55,806 nucleotides of DNA from a virus. The notes beneath the pieces are model-generated. The model had not been told where the DNA came from. It did not search any database and worked only from the letters and a program-made list of their open reading frames with translations. The stretch covers positions 1-55,806 of IMG/VR virus record IMGVR_UViG_3300018890_000004. The stretch is one strand, 5' to 3'. Each line of letters begins with the position of its first letter. Position 1 is the first letter of the stretch. This document shows positions 30,425 to 40,128 of this stretch, piece after piece. The translations under genes were made by a program, and so were the position numbers.

Positions 30425-30802
30425 TTATCCAAAATTCTGATTGTTCATCAGTTCTATTTTCATATCGAATCTCAGAACATCACCAATATCATCCAGTTCA
30501 CTAGATGTTATGTCTAACGATGTTAGGTAATAGTTGCCCCATACACGATTTAAAAAAGTAAAAGGTTCCAGTGCTTTTTCTGCCAGTTTGTTAGTCCAAA
30601 GCGTAAACTTTTGGGATGCGTTGTCTCTAATTGTCGTGTTTACAGTAAACCCAATTGCTGATAAATTACCAGGTTGAGTGATTTCTGAAAGTGCTACGGT
30701 TTCAATAGTATTTATTCTGAAATCGCGCTTAAAACCAAAAGATACTATCTCAGAACTGTGTAAAGTAAGTGTGCCATATGTAAGCCTAATTCCTGATGGC
30801 AA
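30425..30802 (-). CDS. tail protein, P2 gpU-like, 125 aa
   Basis: Between tape measure and gpD, the place of gpU in P2-type tails. FGFKRDFRINTIETVALSEITQPGN and LTSLDITSSELDDIGDVLRFDMKIEL are consistent with the family, which acts at tail assembly. Assignment rests on order plus general pattern. Confidence 0.6.
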   Translation of the reverse strand: MPSGIRLTYGTLTLHSSEIVSFGFKRDFRINTIETVALSEITQPGNLSAIGFTVNTTIRDNASQKFTLWTNKLAEKALEPFTFLNRVWGNYYLTSLDITSSELDDIGDVLRFDMKIELMNNQNFG

Positions 30803-30810
30803 AGTACCCC

Positions 30811-33036
30811 CTAGTATGAGTTTCTGTTAATGCGTTGTGATGCTTGGCTGATAAGGTCGAGAAGTTGACGTTCGCGCTGTCTAAGAGCTTTTACAATAGC
30901 ATCGGCATCTGATGCACTGCCTGTTACATTAAAAGTGATTGTTACTGCTCCACCACCTCCAGAAGCGGGGGTACCTGTTGCGAATGACGGACGTATCCCA
31001 CCCCCGCTTACAGGTTGCAAATATCCCCCCAAATATGAGCCTATACCAGACGCTTGTATACCTTGCATCAGAGTACGACCAAAAGCAATTCCAGAGGCTG
31101 TTAACTGGCTAAGCGCACCCTTTTGCGCGTCGCTATGTGGTAGGTATTGCCCAATCTGGGATGTCATGTTGCTTACTGCTGAGGTTGCGTTTGCAATGTT
31201 GCTTTTAACACCATTGGCAAAACCTGATACAAACGATGCGCCAGAGTTGTAAGCGTTAGAGGCTATTGTAGACACGCTTGTTGATAGCCACGCCATAAAC
31301 TCAGATACAACAGCTTTTGCTTGGCTTATAGCTGACGCTGCGTTAGTTTTCAGATTGTTTAGCATTCGACCGTATGCCGCATCCATATTTCTAAGTGATG
31401 TCTGCGCTGAAGCATCCCAAGCGTTTAGTGACGTGCGCATATTTTGAAGCGCTGTAAAATAGCTACGGTCTAAGTTTGTCAACGCCACTTTTGCAGATGC
31501 ATCAAACTTGTTTAAACTTGTTCCCCATGATGTAAACAAATCAGCAAAAAACGCTTTTAACGGTTTCCAATTAAGTACCACAGCAGCCGCCAAGGCTGAA
31601 AAGACAGTAACTGCAACTATCACAGGACTTATAGCAGCAGCAGCCGTTATAAAAGCTCCAAATGCTGCTGTGGCAGCAGTACCAATTGCTGGAAGTATAA
31701 ATGATGATAATGATAGCATTCCAGGTATAAAACCAGCAGTTAAGAAGGTAGTAAATCCTCCTATAGCTACCGAAGCAGCCCCTATAGATGTTACCAAACC
31801 TGCAATGCCTGATACTACCATTCCTATAGGAGCAATAACGGCAGTTATTCCCAAAAGCGTGGCAATTACTGATGCTAATCCTGGATTTTTTTGTATCAAT
31901 ACAGCGACGTTTTGAATCAACGGCAGCGCTGCTTGATTTAGTTGTAGAAGCGGGGGCAAGACTGCCAGACCTAAAGCTTTTCCTAACTCAAACATCTGGT
32001 TTTTGAACGTGTTCATTTGACCTTCTAAAGACGATTTAGAAAGCTGGTCAAACTCTCGGTTAACTTTGGCTAGGTTGCCTGCCGTGTCTCCTGCTGCCTT
32101 GAGGTTTTTTGCTAGGTTGTCAGTTTGGTTAACCAGCAGCATTGCCTCATCAACCCATTCACGCCCAAATATACGCCCTAAAATTTCACGTTGAGAAACT
32201 GTGTCTAGCTGCTTTACTCTATCGATGAATTTTATCATTGTACCGTTAGCATCTTTGTCAAATGCTACGGATAAATCCTTAACACTAAATCCCAATTTTT
32301 CAATAGCTGTTTGTGATTTTTCAGTAAGGTTTGTACCAGCCCCCAACGCACCTATAAACATTGACATAAATCTTGCGGCTGATTCAGGCTGTTTACCAGC
32401 AGAAACCAGCGTAGCACCCCATGCAGCCACCTCTTGGGCAGATAATTTCGAGTTTTTACCAATTGCCGCCATGCGGTTAGTAAAGTTCAATATCTGCACT
32501 GAAGTTGCTGCTGTTGTGTCGTCTAATTTGTTGACAGCAGCCCCAAAGACACCGACATCTTTGGAAGTGAACCCGAAGACAGTTCCAATCTTTGCTACGT
32601 TGGTAGCCATTTCTTCAACGTTTTTAAGCTGGTCAGTTGCCACCCCCATTTTGACCAGTGATTCTGTATAAGCCAATACATCATTTTTAGCTATACCCAG
32701 CTTTCCTACGCTGGTTGCAAGCCTCAAAATCTCTGCTGAAGACTGCTGATAATTAAGCTTTTTCGCCAGCCCCTCAGCTTCTACACCAAAATCTTTAAGC
32801 TCTTTACCAGTGATGTCAAGACCCCGCGCTGTGGTGTCCAGTGATTTTTGCCACTCTGCTGCAAACTTTCCCGATGCTGCCAGCGCACCCCCTGCCGCAA
32901 TTGATAAAGGGGTGAAGCCTGACGTTATCTTGCTCACCCCTGATTCAAAGCCTCTAAGTTTTCCCACGGCTGAATCAATCCCTGTGGAAAATTGGTCATT
33001 CAGCCGCAATAAAATGTCAATTACAGAATCAGCCAT
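30811..33036 (-). CDS. tail tape measure protein
   Basis: 741 aa. The N-terminal 330 residues match the TP901-type tape measure core (FAAEWQKSLDTTARGLDITGKE.. LLNFTNRMAAIGKNSK-like, GRIFGREWVDEAMLLV). Hydrophobic helices at about 385-485 (LASVIATLLGITAVIAPIGM and following) are the membrane-interacting region. The C-terminal third is helical with Gly/Ser-rich spacers holding ASGGGG and GGGIRPS from dispersed repeats. At the usual 1.5 angstrom per residue the tail would be about 110 nm. AUG overlaps the end of the frameshifted chaperone. Confidence 0.9.
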   Translation of the reverse strand: MADSVIDILLRLNDQFSTGIDSAVGKLRGFESGVSKITSGFTPLSIAAGGALAASGKFAAEWQKSLDTTARGLDITGKELKDFGVEAEGLAKKLNYQQSSAEILRLATSVGKLGIAKNDVLAYTESLVKMGVATDQLKNVEEMATNVAKIGTVFGFTSKDVGVFGAAVNKLDDTTAATSVQILNFTNRMAAIGKNSKLSAQEVAAWGATLVSAGKQPESAARFMSMFIGALGAGTNLTEKSQTAIEKLGFSVKDLSVAFDKDANGTMIKFIDRVKQLDTVSQREILGRIFGREWVDEAMLLVNQTDNLAKNLKAAGDTAGNLAKVNREFDQLSKSSLEGQMNTFKNQMFELGKALGLAVLPPLLQLNQAALPLIQNVAVLIQKNPGLASVIATLLGITAVIAPIGMVVSGIAGLVTSIGAASVAIGGFTTFLTAGFIPGMLSLSSFILPAIGTAATAAFGAFITAAAAISPVIVAVTVFSALAAAVVLNWKPLKAFFADLFTSWGTSLNKFDASAKVALTNLDRSYFTALQNMRTSLNAWDASAQTSLRNMDAAYGRMLNNLKTNAASAISQAKAVVSEFMAWLSTSVSTIASNAYNSGASFVSGFANGVKSNIANATSAVSNMTSQIGQYLPHSDAQKGALSQLTASGIAFGRTLMQGIQASGIGSYLGGYLQPVSGGGIRPSFATGTPASGGGGAVTITFNVTGSASDADAIVKALRQRERQLLDLISQASQRINRNSY

Positions 33037-33635
33037 TATCCCCCCGCTTCTGATTTTCTTTTACTAGTTTTATGGCTTCATCAAACCAAACTAACCATGT
33101 TTCAGCGTGTAGTTTCTTGGGGGCTTTGAGTCCAAACGTCATCAATATCAAACTCGTTTTGAGTGTTGGAAAGCCCTTCAAGAAAAAAGTTGATTTTGTT
33201 CACCAAGTAGCTAGCAATGTAGTATGGTTTGGCTTCCAATTCTTCAAGGCTGACATCATAAAACTTAGTTATGCAGTACTTCAAAAGCGCTACGGTGTCC
33301 CCCCGCTTCTGTTGTTGGTAAGCTTGCATTTCAGTTACAAAATCTCTGGATAATTTCTTCTTAGGAATTACATAATCTTTAACTCTAATTTCAATGTTAT
33401 TTTCTTGGATGTAAGCGGGGGTTTCACTTGCAAAAACTCTAGAAGTTAATGTTAAATATGCTCTGTCTGTTAGTTGGCTGATTTTGGTCACATCTAGTGA
33501 TTGATTGTCAATATATACAAACTCTTCTAAAGCCCAGTTGTTAGCCTCTTTTGTGGATATCATGGCTCTTACCATGTATTCAAATAAATGTTTTCCTGTG
33601 CGCTCTTTGATAACTACTCTGCTCACTACGGTCAA
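33029..33635 (-). CDS. tail assembly chaperone with likely programmed frameshift
   Basis: The unshifted protein is 33102-33635 (177 aa), ending at TGA 33102-33104. At AGC CCC CAA G (33116-33124 on the complement) a +1 (or -2) shift continues to 33029, adding 29 residues (KKLHAETWLVWFDEAIKLVK and following), and stops overlapping the tape measure start by eight bases. Two overlapping chaperone forms directly before the tape measure are known from lambda G/GT, P2 E/E' and Mu 41/42, the last using -2. The added tail, with Trp-x-x-Trp and a helix, looks like coding sequence. Confidence 0.72.
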
Positions 33636-33659
33636 GCTCCTTTACTAAAATTAAAAAAT

Positions 33660-33750
33660 TGACTGTTGATTGTCTATTTTTGATAGATATCTAGATAATT
33701 GTCAGCAGACAATTTATGATTGAAACATAAATATAATACAACATAATATC
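33660..33750. promoter_or_regulatory. divergent control region between tail and terminase operons
   Basis: Holds an operator-like ATATCTAGATAATTGTC (33693-33709) flanked by GATTGTC and GACAATT words. TTGAAA (33722) with CATAAT 16 bases on may drive terminase. For the minus strand no clear -10 is seen. It separates the two structural transcription units. Confidence 0.5.
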
Positions 33751-33756
33751 AATCAT

Positions 33757-34320
33757 ATGTTAACGGAAGAGCAACAGCGCTTTTTATTGAGGTACATAAA
33801 TAATAAAGGTGACTTCTATAAAACTGTTGATTCTATGGGTTTAGATTTGGCTCATGTGGTCAACTGGCAGCAAGTTAATGCTGAATTTGAAGCAGCTTTT
33901 AGAAGTACTAAAAAAGATGTTATAGACCATTTAAAACAAGAAAATTATATGTGTGCGTTGCTCAAAGTAAACAACGCGCTTATCAACGGAATATCTCAGC
34001 ATACTGTGCAGCAAAAACATAAAATTGGCGGTGATGGAGAAAGTGAGTTTGAAGTCACCAGAACCACCAAAGAGTTAGGTGTACCGTCTTGGGCTATTCG
34101 TGAAGCACTTCAAGAAAATAGTATTGTTAAGGCTGTTCAGGTGTTAGCTAATGAAGGGGTATTGCCAGCCCCAATTGCTCGTAGAATCCTGCAATCAGCT
34201 AACAAGATATCTCATGAAGTCATGCAGTCATTTGACATATCTCCTGATAGCGATTTTATTAACGATAAGAAGGCTATAGCGTTAATTAAGGCTGCTGTTT
34301 TAGGGGCTAATGAAGAATGA
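33757..34320 (+). CDS. putative terminase small subunit
   Basis: 187 aa, directly before and coupled to the large subunit (ATGA overlap). Helical, with an N-terminal region that can fold as helix-turn-helix (EEQQRFLLRYINNKGDFYKTVDSMGLD), as in DNA-recognition subunits. The C-terminal half (APIARRILQSANKISHEVMQ) is helical. It would choose the packaging site; identity is by position and fold pattern. Confidence 0.65.
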   Translation: MLTEEQQRFLLRYINNKGDFYKTVDSMGLDLAHVVNWQQVNAEFEAAFRSTKKDVIDHLKQENYMCALLKVNNALINGISQHTVQQKHKIGGDGESEFEVTRTTKELGVPSWAIREALQENSIVKAVQVLANEGVLPAPIARRILQSANKISHEVMQSFDISPDSDFINDKKAIALIKAAVLGANEE

Positions 34321-35723
34321 GTTTAAAAGCACTTAGAACAAGCTGCGAAGAGGTTGTAAACGCGCATTTACAATCTAAATCTGAAGTGAATATTGATACG
34401 GTTAATGAAAATTTTTGGCAAGGTATGCCGATATTTTGTCCGTATCAAACAAACCTTGTATCTGACGAATCTCCTGTTGGGGTTGTTGAGAAAGGGCGGC
34501 AAATTGGAGCATCATATACATATGCGTTTAGGGCTGCTTTCAGAGCCACTGCAAATATACGTGATTCAATCGTAACCAGTTATAACAAAGTAGCCGTCAA
34601 GCAGTTTATAAAAGACGCTGCGACATGGTCACGCATACTTAACAATATTTTTGAAATTATTTCTTATCAGGAAATTGTAAATGAACGCGACCTTAACATA
34701 TTTGAAATACGCTTTCTAAACGGTCGAACTATCACGGGTTTGGCTGGCGATGCTGTTAACTTGCGTTCGTATTCTGGGCGTGATATTTACGTTGATGAGG
34801 CGGCATATCGTGAGGAAAGCCTAGAGGATATTTTAGCTGCGGGTTTGGCTGCCATCATTCATGGCGGCACCATTAGAATTTTATCCACCCATGCAGGCAT
34901 AGACAGCGATTTCAACCAGCTTATTTTAAAGATTAAAGCGGGGGAACTGCCTTATACACATCATAAGGTCACTTTTCGTGATGCGGTCGCCCAAGGGCTG
35001 TTTAAACGTATATGTGCAAAGAAGAAAGAAATATGGACACCTGAAAAAGAGCAAGTCTGGATTGATGAAATTTACAAACTTTATGGTATCCGTGCATCTG
35101 AAGAGTTGGACGCTGAACCGTCAGATTATGGCGAAATAGGCAAAATATTTAATAATTTCAAATATGCCCGTGTAAGTGACTACAATCCATGGGAGGTTGT
35201 TAGGTTTCGATATCACGACCTTGCAGCATCAGACGATAAAGAAGAGTTAGATACATCTGCTTGCTATTCTGCATCTGTTAGGGTTGCTTATATTGTACCT
35301 ACTGGTAAGATGATTATTGATGACTGGAGTGCTGAGAAATTAGCACCTCTAGAAGGGGATAAAATGATTGTTGATTTAGCCCTATCTGATGGAGCAAACG
35401 CTATACAAATAATTGAGGAGGAACCTGGAAGCACAGGTATTAAATATGTGGCAATCATGCAAGAAAGGTTGATACGTGACGGTATTTTTCAAGTGTTCGG
35501 ATATAAGCCCCAATTGCAAAAAGTAAAACGCGCAATTCCAGCAGGTAACGCCATTGCATCGGGTGAAATGTTAATTGATGAAAACTTGAAAAATTCTAAA
35601 GAATTCACTAATTATCTTAAAAAGTTTAGCAATAAGAAAAAGCCTCTTATCACAGATTTGGGCGATTGTGTAAGCGGTTGCTATGACTATATTAAAAACG
35701 AATATAACTGGATGTTAGGATAA
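34317..35723 (+). CDS. terminase large subunit (Mu gp28-like)
   Basis: 468 aa. The packaging motor and DNA cutter. Walker A-like VEKGRQIGAS (57-66), of the deviant KxRQxGxS form common in Mu-type terminases; Walker B IYVDEA (157-162); coupling motif LSTHAG (189-194); nuclease-domain acidic residues in DLAASDDKEELDTS, IIEEE and ITDLGDCVSG. KAGELP is from a dispersed repeat. Followed after 12 bases, containing the palindromic repeat, by the fibre genes. Confidence 0.9.
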   Translation: MSLKALRTSCEEVVNAHLQSKSEVNIDTVNENFWQGMPIFCPYQTNLVSDESPVGVVEKGRQIGASYTYAFRAAFRATANIRDSIVTSYNKVAVKQFIKDAATWSRILNNIFEIISYQEIVNERDLNIFEIRFLNGRTITGLAGDAVNLRSYSGRDIYVDEAAYREESLEDILAAGLAAIIHGGTIRILSTHAGIDSDFNQLILKIKAGELPYTHHKVTFRDAVAQGLFKRICAKKKEIWTPEKEQVWIDEIYKLYGIRASEELDAEPSDYGEIGKIFNNFKYARVSDYNPWEVVRFRYHDLAASDDKEELDTSACYSASVRVAYIVPTGKMIIDDWSAEKLAPLEGDKMIVDLALSDGANAIQIIEEEPGSTGIKYVAIMQERLIRDGIFQVFGYKPQLQKVKRAIPAGNAIASGEMLIDENLKNSKEFTNYLKKFSNKKKPLITDLGDCVSGCYDYIKNEYNWMLG

Positions 35724-35735
35724 AGCTGCTTTACT

Positions 35736-36071
35736 ATGGCACCGATTCAACTAGATTTAATTAATGAAGCTTGCATAAATATTGGCGAAACATACAGCAT
35801 GGGTGTACAGCTTTACAACGCTGACGACTTGACAAATTATACGGGTTTTTGTCAGGTTAAACAGTCCCCCGCTTCTACTGATGTTGTGCTTACCCCAACA
35901 ATAGTAGTGTTATCAAAAGATACTTTTAGCATCAACGTTGGGTTTGATGATTATCCCCCCGCGCTGGTACCTGGTAGCTATCAATATGATGTTCTGTTTA
36001 CATCAACCCTAAAAAGATTCTATGCAATTTGTGGAAAGGTGCAAATTCTCAAACGGATAACATCTATATGA
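35736..36071 (+). CDS. tail-fibre-associated beta protein, 111 aa
   Basis: Alternating strands throughout (LINEACINIGETYSMGVQLYN, VLTPTIVVLSKDTFSINVGFDDYPPALVPGSYQYDVLF) suggest an immunoglobulin-like or BppU-like baseplate/fibre domain. QSPASTD and YPPALV come from dispersed repeats. The start has no Shine-Dalgarno site; AAAGCTGCTTTACT sits directly before ATG. Confidence 0.6.
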   Translation: MAPIQLDLINEACINIGETYSMGVQLYNADDLTNYTGFCQVKQSPASTDVVLTPTIVVLSKDTFSINVGFDDYPPALVPGSYQYDVLFTSTLKRFYAICGKVQILKRITSI

Positions 36072-36535
36072 TGGATGCAGAGTTAATTAACATAAAGCTC
36101 AATGGTAAACTACTCACAAAAAACAGTAAAGCAGCTTTATTAAGAGAGGAAAAGTCAGCAGAGCTTTTAAAAATTCTGGTTATTGATGGAAGCGGGGGCG
36201 ATACTAAGCCAACAGTTTTAAACTGGATTACCTTGTCTTTATCATCAGTTTTGATATCAAATGTAGGATACGTTTTAAAGAACGATTTAGAGCGAATTAT
36301 CATCACACTGCCACTGGGAAAACAGGGTGATAGGTTATTGATTTATAACAAGGCTATAGGCGGTTTTAGGCTTGAGCAACGTGCAAACCAGCAGATAAGA
36401 TTAGGTAATAAATTAACAACTATAGGTGTACAAGGTGCTGTTATTTCTTATGAATCTGGCGATTTTTTAGAGTTCACATATCTAGATGGTATGTGGGTTT
36501 GTATGGATATGTTCGGTAATTTAGAGGTGTTATAA
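36068..36535 (+). CDS. tail-fibre-associated protein, 155 aa
   Basis: Start at ATG 36068 overlapping the previous stop. The C-terminal part (LGKQGDRLLIYNKAIGGFRLEQ.. QIRLGNKLTTIGVQGAVISY) looks like the tip domain that also ends the next gene (GTGGWRIAQNTGQQIHYLG), so the two may share an ancestor. SKAALLREE is written by the palindromic repeat and GSGGD by a G-rich repeat. Confidence 0.62.
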   Translation: MMDAELINIKLNGKLLTKNSKAALLREEKSAELLKILVIDGSGGDTKPTVLNWITLSLSSVLISNVGYVLKNDLERIIITLPLGKQGDRLLIYNKAIGGFRLEQRANQQIRLGNKLTTIGVQGAVISYESGDFLEFTYLDGMWVCMDMFGNLEVL

Positions 36536-37626
36536 TGCCCTTTCAAAATAGTTTCAATAATGTTATTACTACTGGTTTAAAAGTTTTTTTAGGTGGCGAC
36601 GCTGTAGGCGATATTTACTACAGAGATGCGTCTGGTAATTTTGTCAGATTACCCTTGGGTACACCTGGACAGGCTTTGATAGCTGGTGCATCAATTCCCG
36701 TATATGGAAATCCTATACCAGGGGGTAATGCGGGGGGAGATTTTACAGGGACATATCCTAACCCAACAATTGCTGCAAATGCCGTTACATTTCCCAAAAT
36801 ACAAAACATCAACTCAGGTTTAATACTGGGTCGTTCTGCGGCTGGAGCAGGCAACATAGAGGCTCTATCGGCTGCACAGATAAGAACAATTCTAGCGTTA
36901 GGTACTGCTGCACTAGTCAGCACTGGAAACGGTGTAGGTAACGTTCCTCTGATAGAAGCGGGGGGGACTTTGAACCCTGCTATCATGCCCCCTATAACGT
37001 TAACCAGTATTCAAATAGTGGCTAACGCTGCTGCAAGGCTGGCACTAACGAACGTTCAACCGGGGGACAGTGCCAAGCAGACAGACAACGGTATTACTTA
37101 CTTACTGGCAGCCACCCCCGCTTCTACTGACGCTAACTGGGTACCCATCGGTGATACAACCATTGATGCAGGTGATATTGTATCTGGTATTATTTCACCC
37201 GTTCGTCTAGGTAGTGGCACGCCGTCGTCAGCCAACTATTTAAGAGGTGATGGAACTTGGCAACCTACCCCTGCATCGGGTGCTATGCCGTGGATAGAAG
37301 TTACAGGCACAGCATCAGCAATGACAGCAGGTAGCGGTTACATAACTAACAATACATCTCTAGTCACTCTCACACTTCCAACGGCTGCCGCTCAAGGTAG
37401 CTTATTAAGGGTTGTAGGGCTTGGTACAGGAGGATGGAGAATCGCTCAAAATACTGGGCAACAAATACACTATTTAGGACAATCTACAACAGTAGGTGAG
37501 ACAGGACGAATTGACGCAGAATTAACACAAACTAGTAGCTCTAAAGCCTGTATGACAATGGTTTGCGTTGTTCCTAATACTACATGGGTAGTTAACGCTT
37601 CTGTAGGTACTGTAAACATAGTGTAA
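36535..37626 (+). CDS. tail fibre protein
   Basis: 363 aa. GGNAGGDFTGTYPNPTIAANAV is the standard phage fibre motif, followed by repeated beta segments (LGTAALVSTGNGVGNVPLIEAGG.. RLGSGTPSSANYLRGDGTW). The C-terminal ~100 residues (GSLLRVVGLGTGGWRIAQ onward) form a tip domain, probably binding the host surface. It carries four dispersed-repeat products (NAGGD, EAGGT, TPASTD, TPASG). Confidence 0.82.
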   Translation: MPFQNSFNNVITTGLKVFLGGDAVGDIYYRDASGNFVRLPLGTPGQALIAGASIPVYGNPIPGGNAGGDFTGTYPNPTIAANAVTFPKIQNINSGLILGRSAAGAGNIEALSAAQIRTILALGTAALVSTGNGVGNVPLIEAGGTLNPAIMPPITLTSIQIVANAAARLALTNVQPGDSAKQTDNGITYLLAATPASTDANWVPIGDTTIDAGDIVSGIISPVRLGSGTPSSANYLRGDGTWQPTPASGAMPWIEVTGTASAMTAGSGYITNNTSLVTLTLPTAAAQGSLLRVVGLGTGGWRIAQNTGQQIHYLGQSTTVGETGRIDAELTQTSSSKACMTMVCVVPNTTWVVNASVGTVNIV

Positions 37627-37628
37627 TT

Positions 37629-38315
37629 ATGCCATTACAACAGCCTGACGGATTTAGACCGGATGGGAATTTAAAAGCAGTTAGTGATAATAGATACATA
37701 TCATACGGCACAACAGAACCCATAATAAAAAGTGCTGGAGATTTATGGTTTGAGGCAGGGGCTGTATTTCCTCAACCTTGGGAATGGAACGCAGCAGAGC
37801 AAACATGGCTAAGTAGTCCTTTCGTCCTTGATTGGGGTTATACATCCTTTACACTCAACTCTCAAACATCAGAATCATGGACAAATAGAACGGCACCTTT
37901 TTATGGTGTCACCGCCAACAGAATACGCCTAGATGCAGTCTTTGGAACTATTTTCAACGTTGGTACGGCTGCACACACGTTAAGTACAGCATCGACATCA
38001 CTTTTTGCAGATATAACTCTAGATAGGTTTTTAGGTAGCGCCACAATGACGCGTACTGTTGTTGTTACACCTGATACTCAGGGTATGGCTGCTGCCACAT
38101 ATTCAACACAAGCATCACCTGAAAGTAATAGTAGTGTTCCTAACGCTGCATCTCTAAAAAGAATCACAATGACAAATTTAAATCTTTGGCTACCGGGTAA
38201 TACATGGTTTCAGAGAATGATTGTACGCCGTAGGGGAAGTAGTACAGTAACTTCAGGTGTCAGTATTGCCGTGGCTCTAATACAAATACTTAGATTTTCT
38301 AGAGGTGTAGCGTGA
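37629..38315 (+). CDS. tail fibre or fibre-tip protein, 228 aa
   Basis: Beta-rich with many Ser and Thr (FTLNSQTSESWTNRTAPFYG, TLSTASTSLFADITLDRFLG), two bases after the main fibre gene. The start (PLQQPDGFRPDGNLKAVSDN) resembles an attachment segment. Probably the receptor-binding or fibre-cap component; no enzymatic motif seen. No coiled coil or chaperone signature. Confidence 0.6.
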   Translation: MPLQQPDGFRPDGNLKAVSDNRYISYGTTEPIIKSAGDLWFEAGAVFPQPWEWNAAEQTWLSSPFVLDWGYTSFTLNSQTSESWTNRTAPFYGVTANRIRLDAVFGTIFNVGTAAHTLSTASTSLFADITLDRFLGSATMTRTVVVTPDTQGMAAATYSTQASPESNSSVPNAASLKRITMTNLNLWLPGNTWFQRMIVRRRGSSTVTSGVSIAVALIQILRFSRGVA

Positions 38316-38668
38316 TTAACATTGATTATGATACGGCTGCCGCTTTAGTAAAGCAGCTTTATCCGACTGCAAAAGACCCAATGCTAAATATTGAATTAGA
38401 GTTGACAAGGGGGCAAAGAAATTATCGCCCCTACATTGTAGCTGCAAAATTTATGTTAACTGAGTACAGGCGAATTGTAAAGGCTGAGGAGGTGACTTTT
38501 GAATATGACTTAGTAAGCACAATTAGAGGACTTTTGAACAGACAAAAAGAGTTGGATGAACAGGACACTATACCAGAGTCTCAGACCGTAGATGCGGCAC
38601 TTTTAGAACTATGTCAAGTGTGCGGTTCAGACAGCAGTGTTGTACCTTTGGGAGTTATTTTAATATGA
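38312..38668 (+). CDS. hypothetical structural-region protein, 118 aa
   Basis: Helical protein just before portal and coupled to it by ATGA. ALVKQLYPTAKD near residue 12 is encoded by GTAAAGCAGCTTTATCC, the palindromic repeat. The rest (NYRPYIVAAKFMLTEYRRIV.. STIRGLLNRQKELDEQD) resembles DnaT-like or head-connector proteins by pattern only. Confidence 0.55.
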   Translation: MINIDYDTAAALVKQLYPTAKDPMLNIELELTRGQRNYRPYIVAAKFMLTEYRRIVKAEEVTFEYDLVSTIRGLLNRQKELDEQDTIPESQTVDAALLELCQVCGSDSSVVPLGVILI

Positions 38669-40128
38669 CCGATATTCCCCCCGCTTCTAATGATTTTTCT
38701 GGTGATTTTAATCTAGATTCATCAGGTCTGATGCGCATTTTGTCACTGTTTAGAGACAAAAATCAAAATGCAGATATATCAGGTGATGCGAGATTTCACA
38801 GGCTCAATGATATTGAACTTGAGAATTTATTTAGAACTTCAAATTTAATAAAAAAAATTATTAGAAAATATCCTGAAGAGTCTAAATCTGTAGGATATCA
38901 AATTGTAAACGGCGATGGAAAAGTAATAGAAGAAAATAACGAAATTATCCTAGAAGCTGTTAAAGAAGCCTCTATCTTTTCAAGGCTATATGGTAAATGT
39001 TATTTGAAATTGCTATTCAATGACAACGAAATAAGACCTCTAAAGCGGGGGTCTGATGTTATAGGTTTTGAAATACATTTCAACATAGTAAAAGAAGGTG
39101 ATTTTTACATAATTGATGATGAGCCTGTTCACCATGAGAGGGTTATAACTTTCATAGGTATAAGGTCTTATGCAAAAATGGCAAAACCTGATGATGATGA
39201 TTATGCTGACTCTGCTATACAGGGAATGTATAATTCATTTCAGGATTTTATGGACAATAACGCCTCTGCTAAGCACTTGCTGCAAAACCTAAGTTATCTA
39301 TCAATTGGAATTGATAACCTAGGGTCAATGACCATGAGCAATGAAGGACAAGAAAAGGTGTTTGGCAGGTTGACAGCGCTTAACCTAAACCGAAATATCA
39401 CGCGCACAGTAGCCTATGATAAGCGCACAGAGGAGTTAAATTTCATATCACAGACTATATCAGGTGTAAAAGAAATTATCGATGAAATGAAACAGATTTT
39501 CGTAGCAGAATCTGAGTATCCTGCTGAGGAGATATTTGAAGAGTCACCAACACAAAAGTTAGGAAGTGGTATACAAAATCAGTTAGTCTCTCGTTATTTA
39601 TGGGCTAGACGTGTTCGTAATTGGGTTATTAACAATTGGTTAGAGTACTATAAAACAATTTTTGAAAGAATCCGAAACATGGAAGGGTTAAAGATAGAAA
39701 TCCCCTTCATAGTTGACCTTACAGACGATGAAAAAGCAGAGATACAAAACAAAGGAGCAACAAGAACCAAGACACTAATAGAAGCGGGGGTGATAACACC
39801 TGAAGAGGCTAGAACAGGGTACAAAGATGATAAATTCACCCTGAACATAGAACTTGATGAAGCAGCTTTTGCAGAAATGAAAAAGCAAAAATTAGAGGAG
39901 AGTCAAGCTGCTTTACAAAAACCATCCCCCGCTTTAACTGAGGATGCAGACATCATACCAGATGATAAGTTTTGGGATTCTCTAGCCACAGTTACTTTCA
40001 ATGATTTGGATGATATCGCATATGAAATATCACCAGAAAATCAAGATATTGGTGGATTTTTAACACTGGAGCAATTTACAGGGGCTAAAAGATTTTTAAC
40101 TCTAGAGGAATTTATAAACGAATTATGA
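38665..40128 (+). CDS. portal protein (DUF1073-like)
   Basis: 487 aa; start at ATG 38665, whose codons give MTDIPPASND, so a dispersed repeat lies in the first ten residues. The pattern DIELENLFRTSNLIKKIIRKYPEE, ASIFSRLYGKCYLKLLF, later FDEIKQ-like VKEIIDEMKQIFVAESEYPAEEIF, SPTQKLGSG fits DUF1073 portals. The C-terminal region has EAGVITPEEAR and SQAALQKPS from both repeat families. Portal forms the ring through which DNA enters. Confidence 0.85.
   Translation: MTDIPPASNDFSGDFNLDSSGLMRILSLFRDKNQNADISGDARFHRLNDIELENLFRTSNLIKKIIRKYPEESKSVGYQIVNGDGKVIEENNEIILEAVKEASIFSRLYGKCYLKLLFNDNEIRPLKRGSDVIGFEIHFNIVKEGDFYIIDDEPVHHERVITFIGIRSYAKMAKPDDDDYADSAIQGMYNSFQDFMDNNASAKHLLQNLSYLSIGIDNLGSMTMSNEGQEKVFGRLTALNLNRNITRTVAYDKRTEELNFISQTISGVKEIIDEMKQIFVAESEYPAEEIFEESPTQKLGSGIQNQLVSRYLWARRVRNWVINNWLEYYKTIFERIRNMEGLKIEIPFIVDLTDDEKAEIQNKGATRTKTLIEAGVITPEEARTGYKDDKFTLNIELDEAAFAEMKKQKLEESQAALQKPSPALTEDADIIPDDKFWDSLATVTFNDLDDIAYEISPENQDIGGFLTLEQFTGAKRFLTLEEFINEL

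Noticed and set aside
31508-32671. Long open frames on the plus strand opposite the tape measure gene
   Set aside because: Low-complexity Ala/Thr/Val frames are shadows of the helical tape measure coding sequence and lack starts with ribosome-binding sites.
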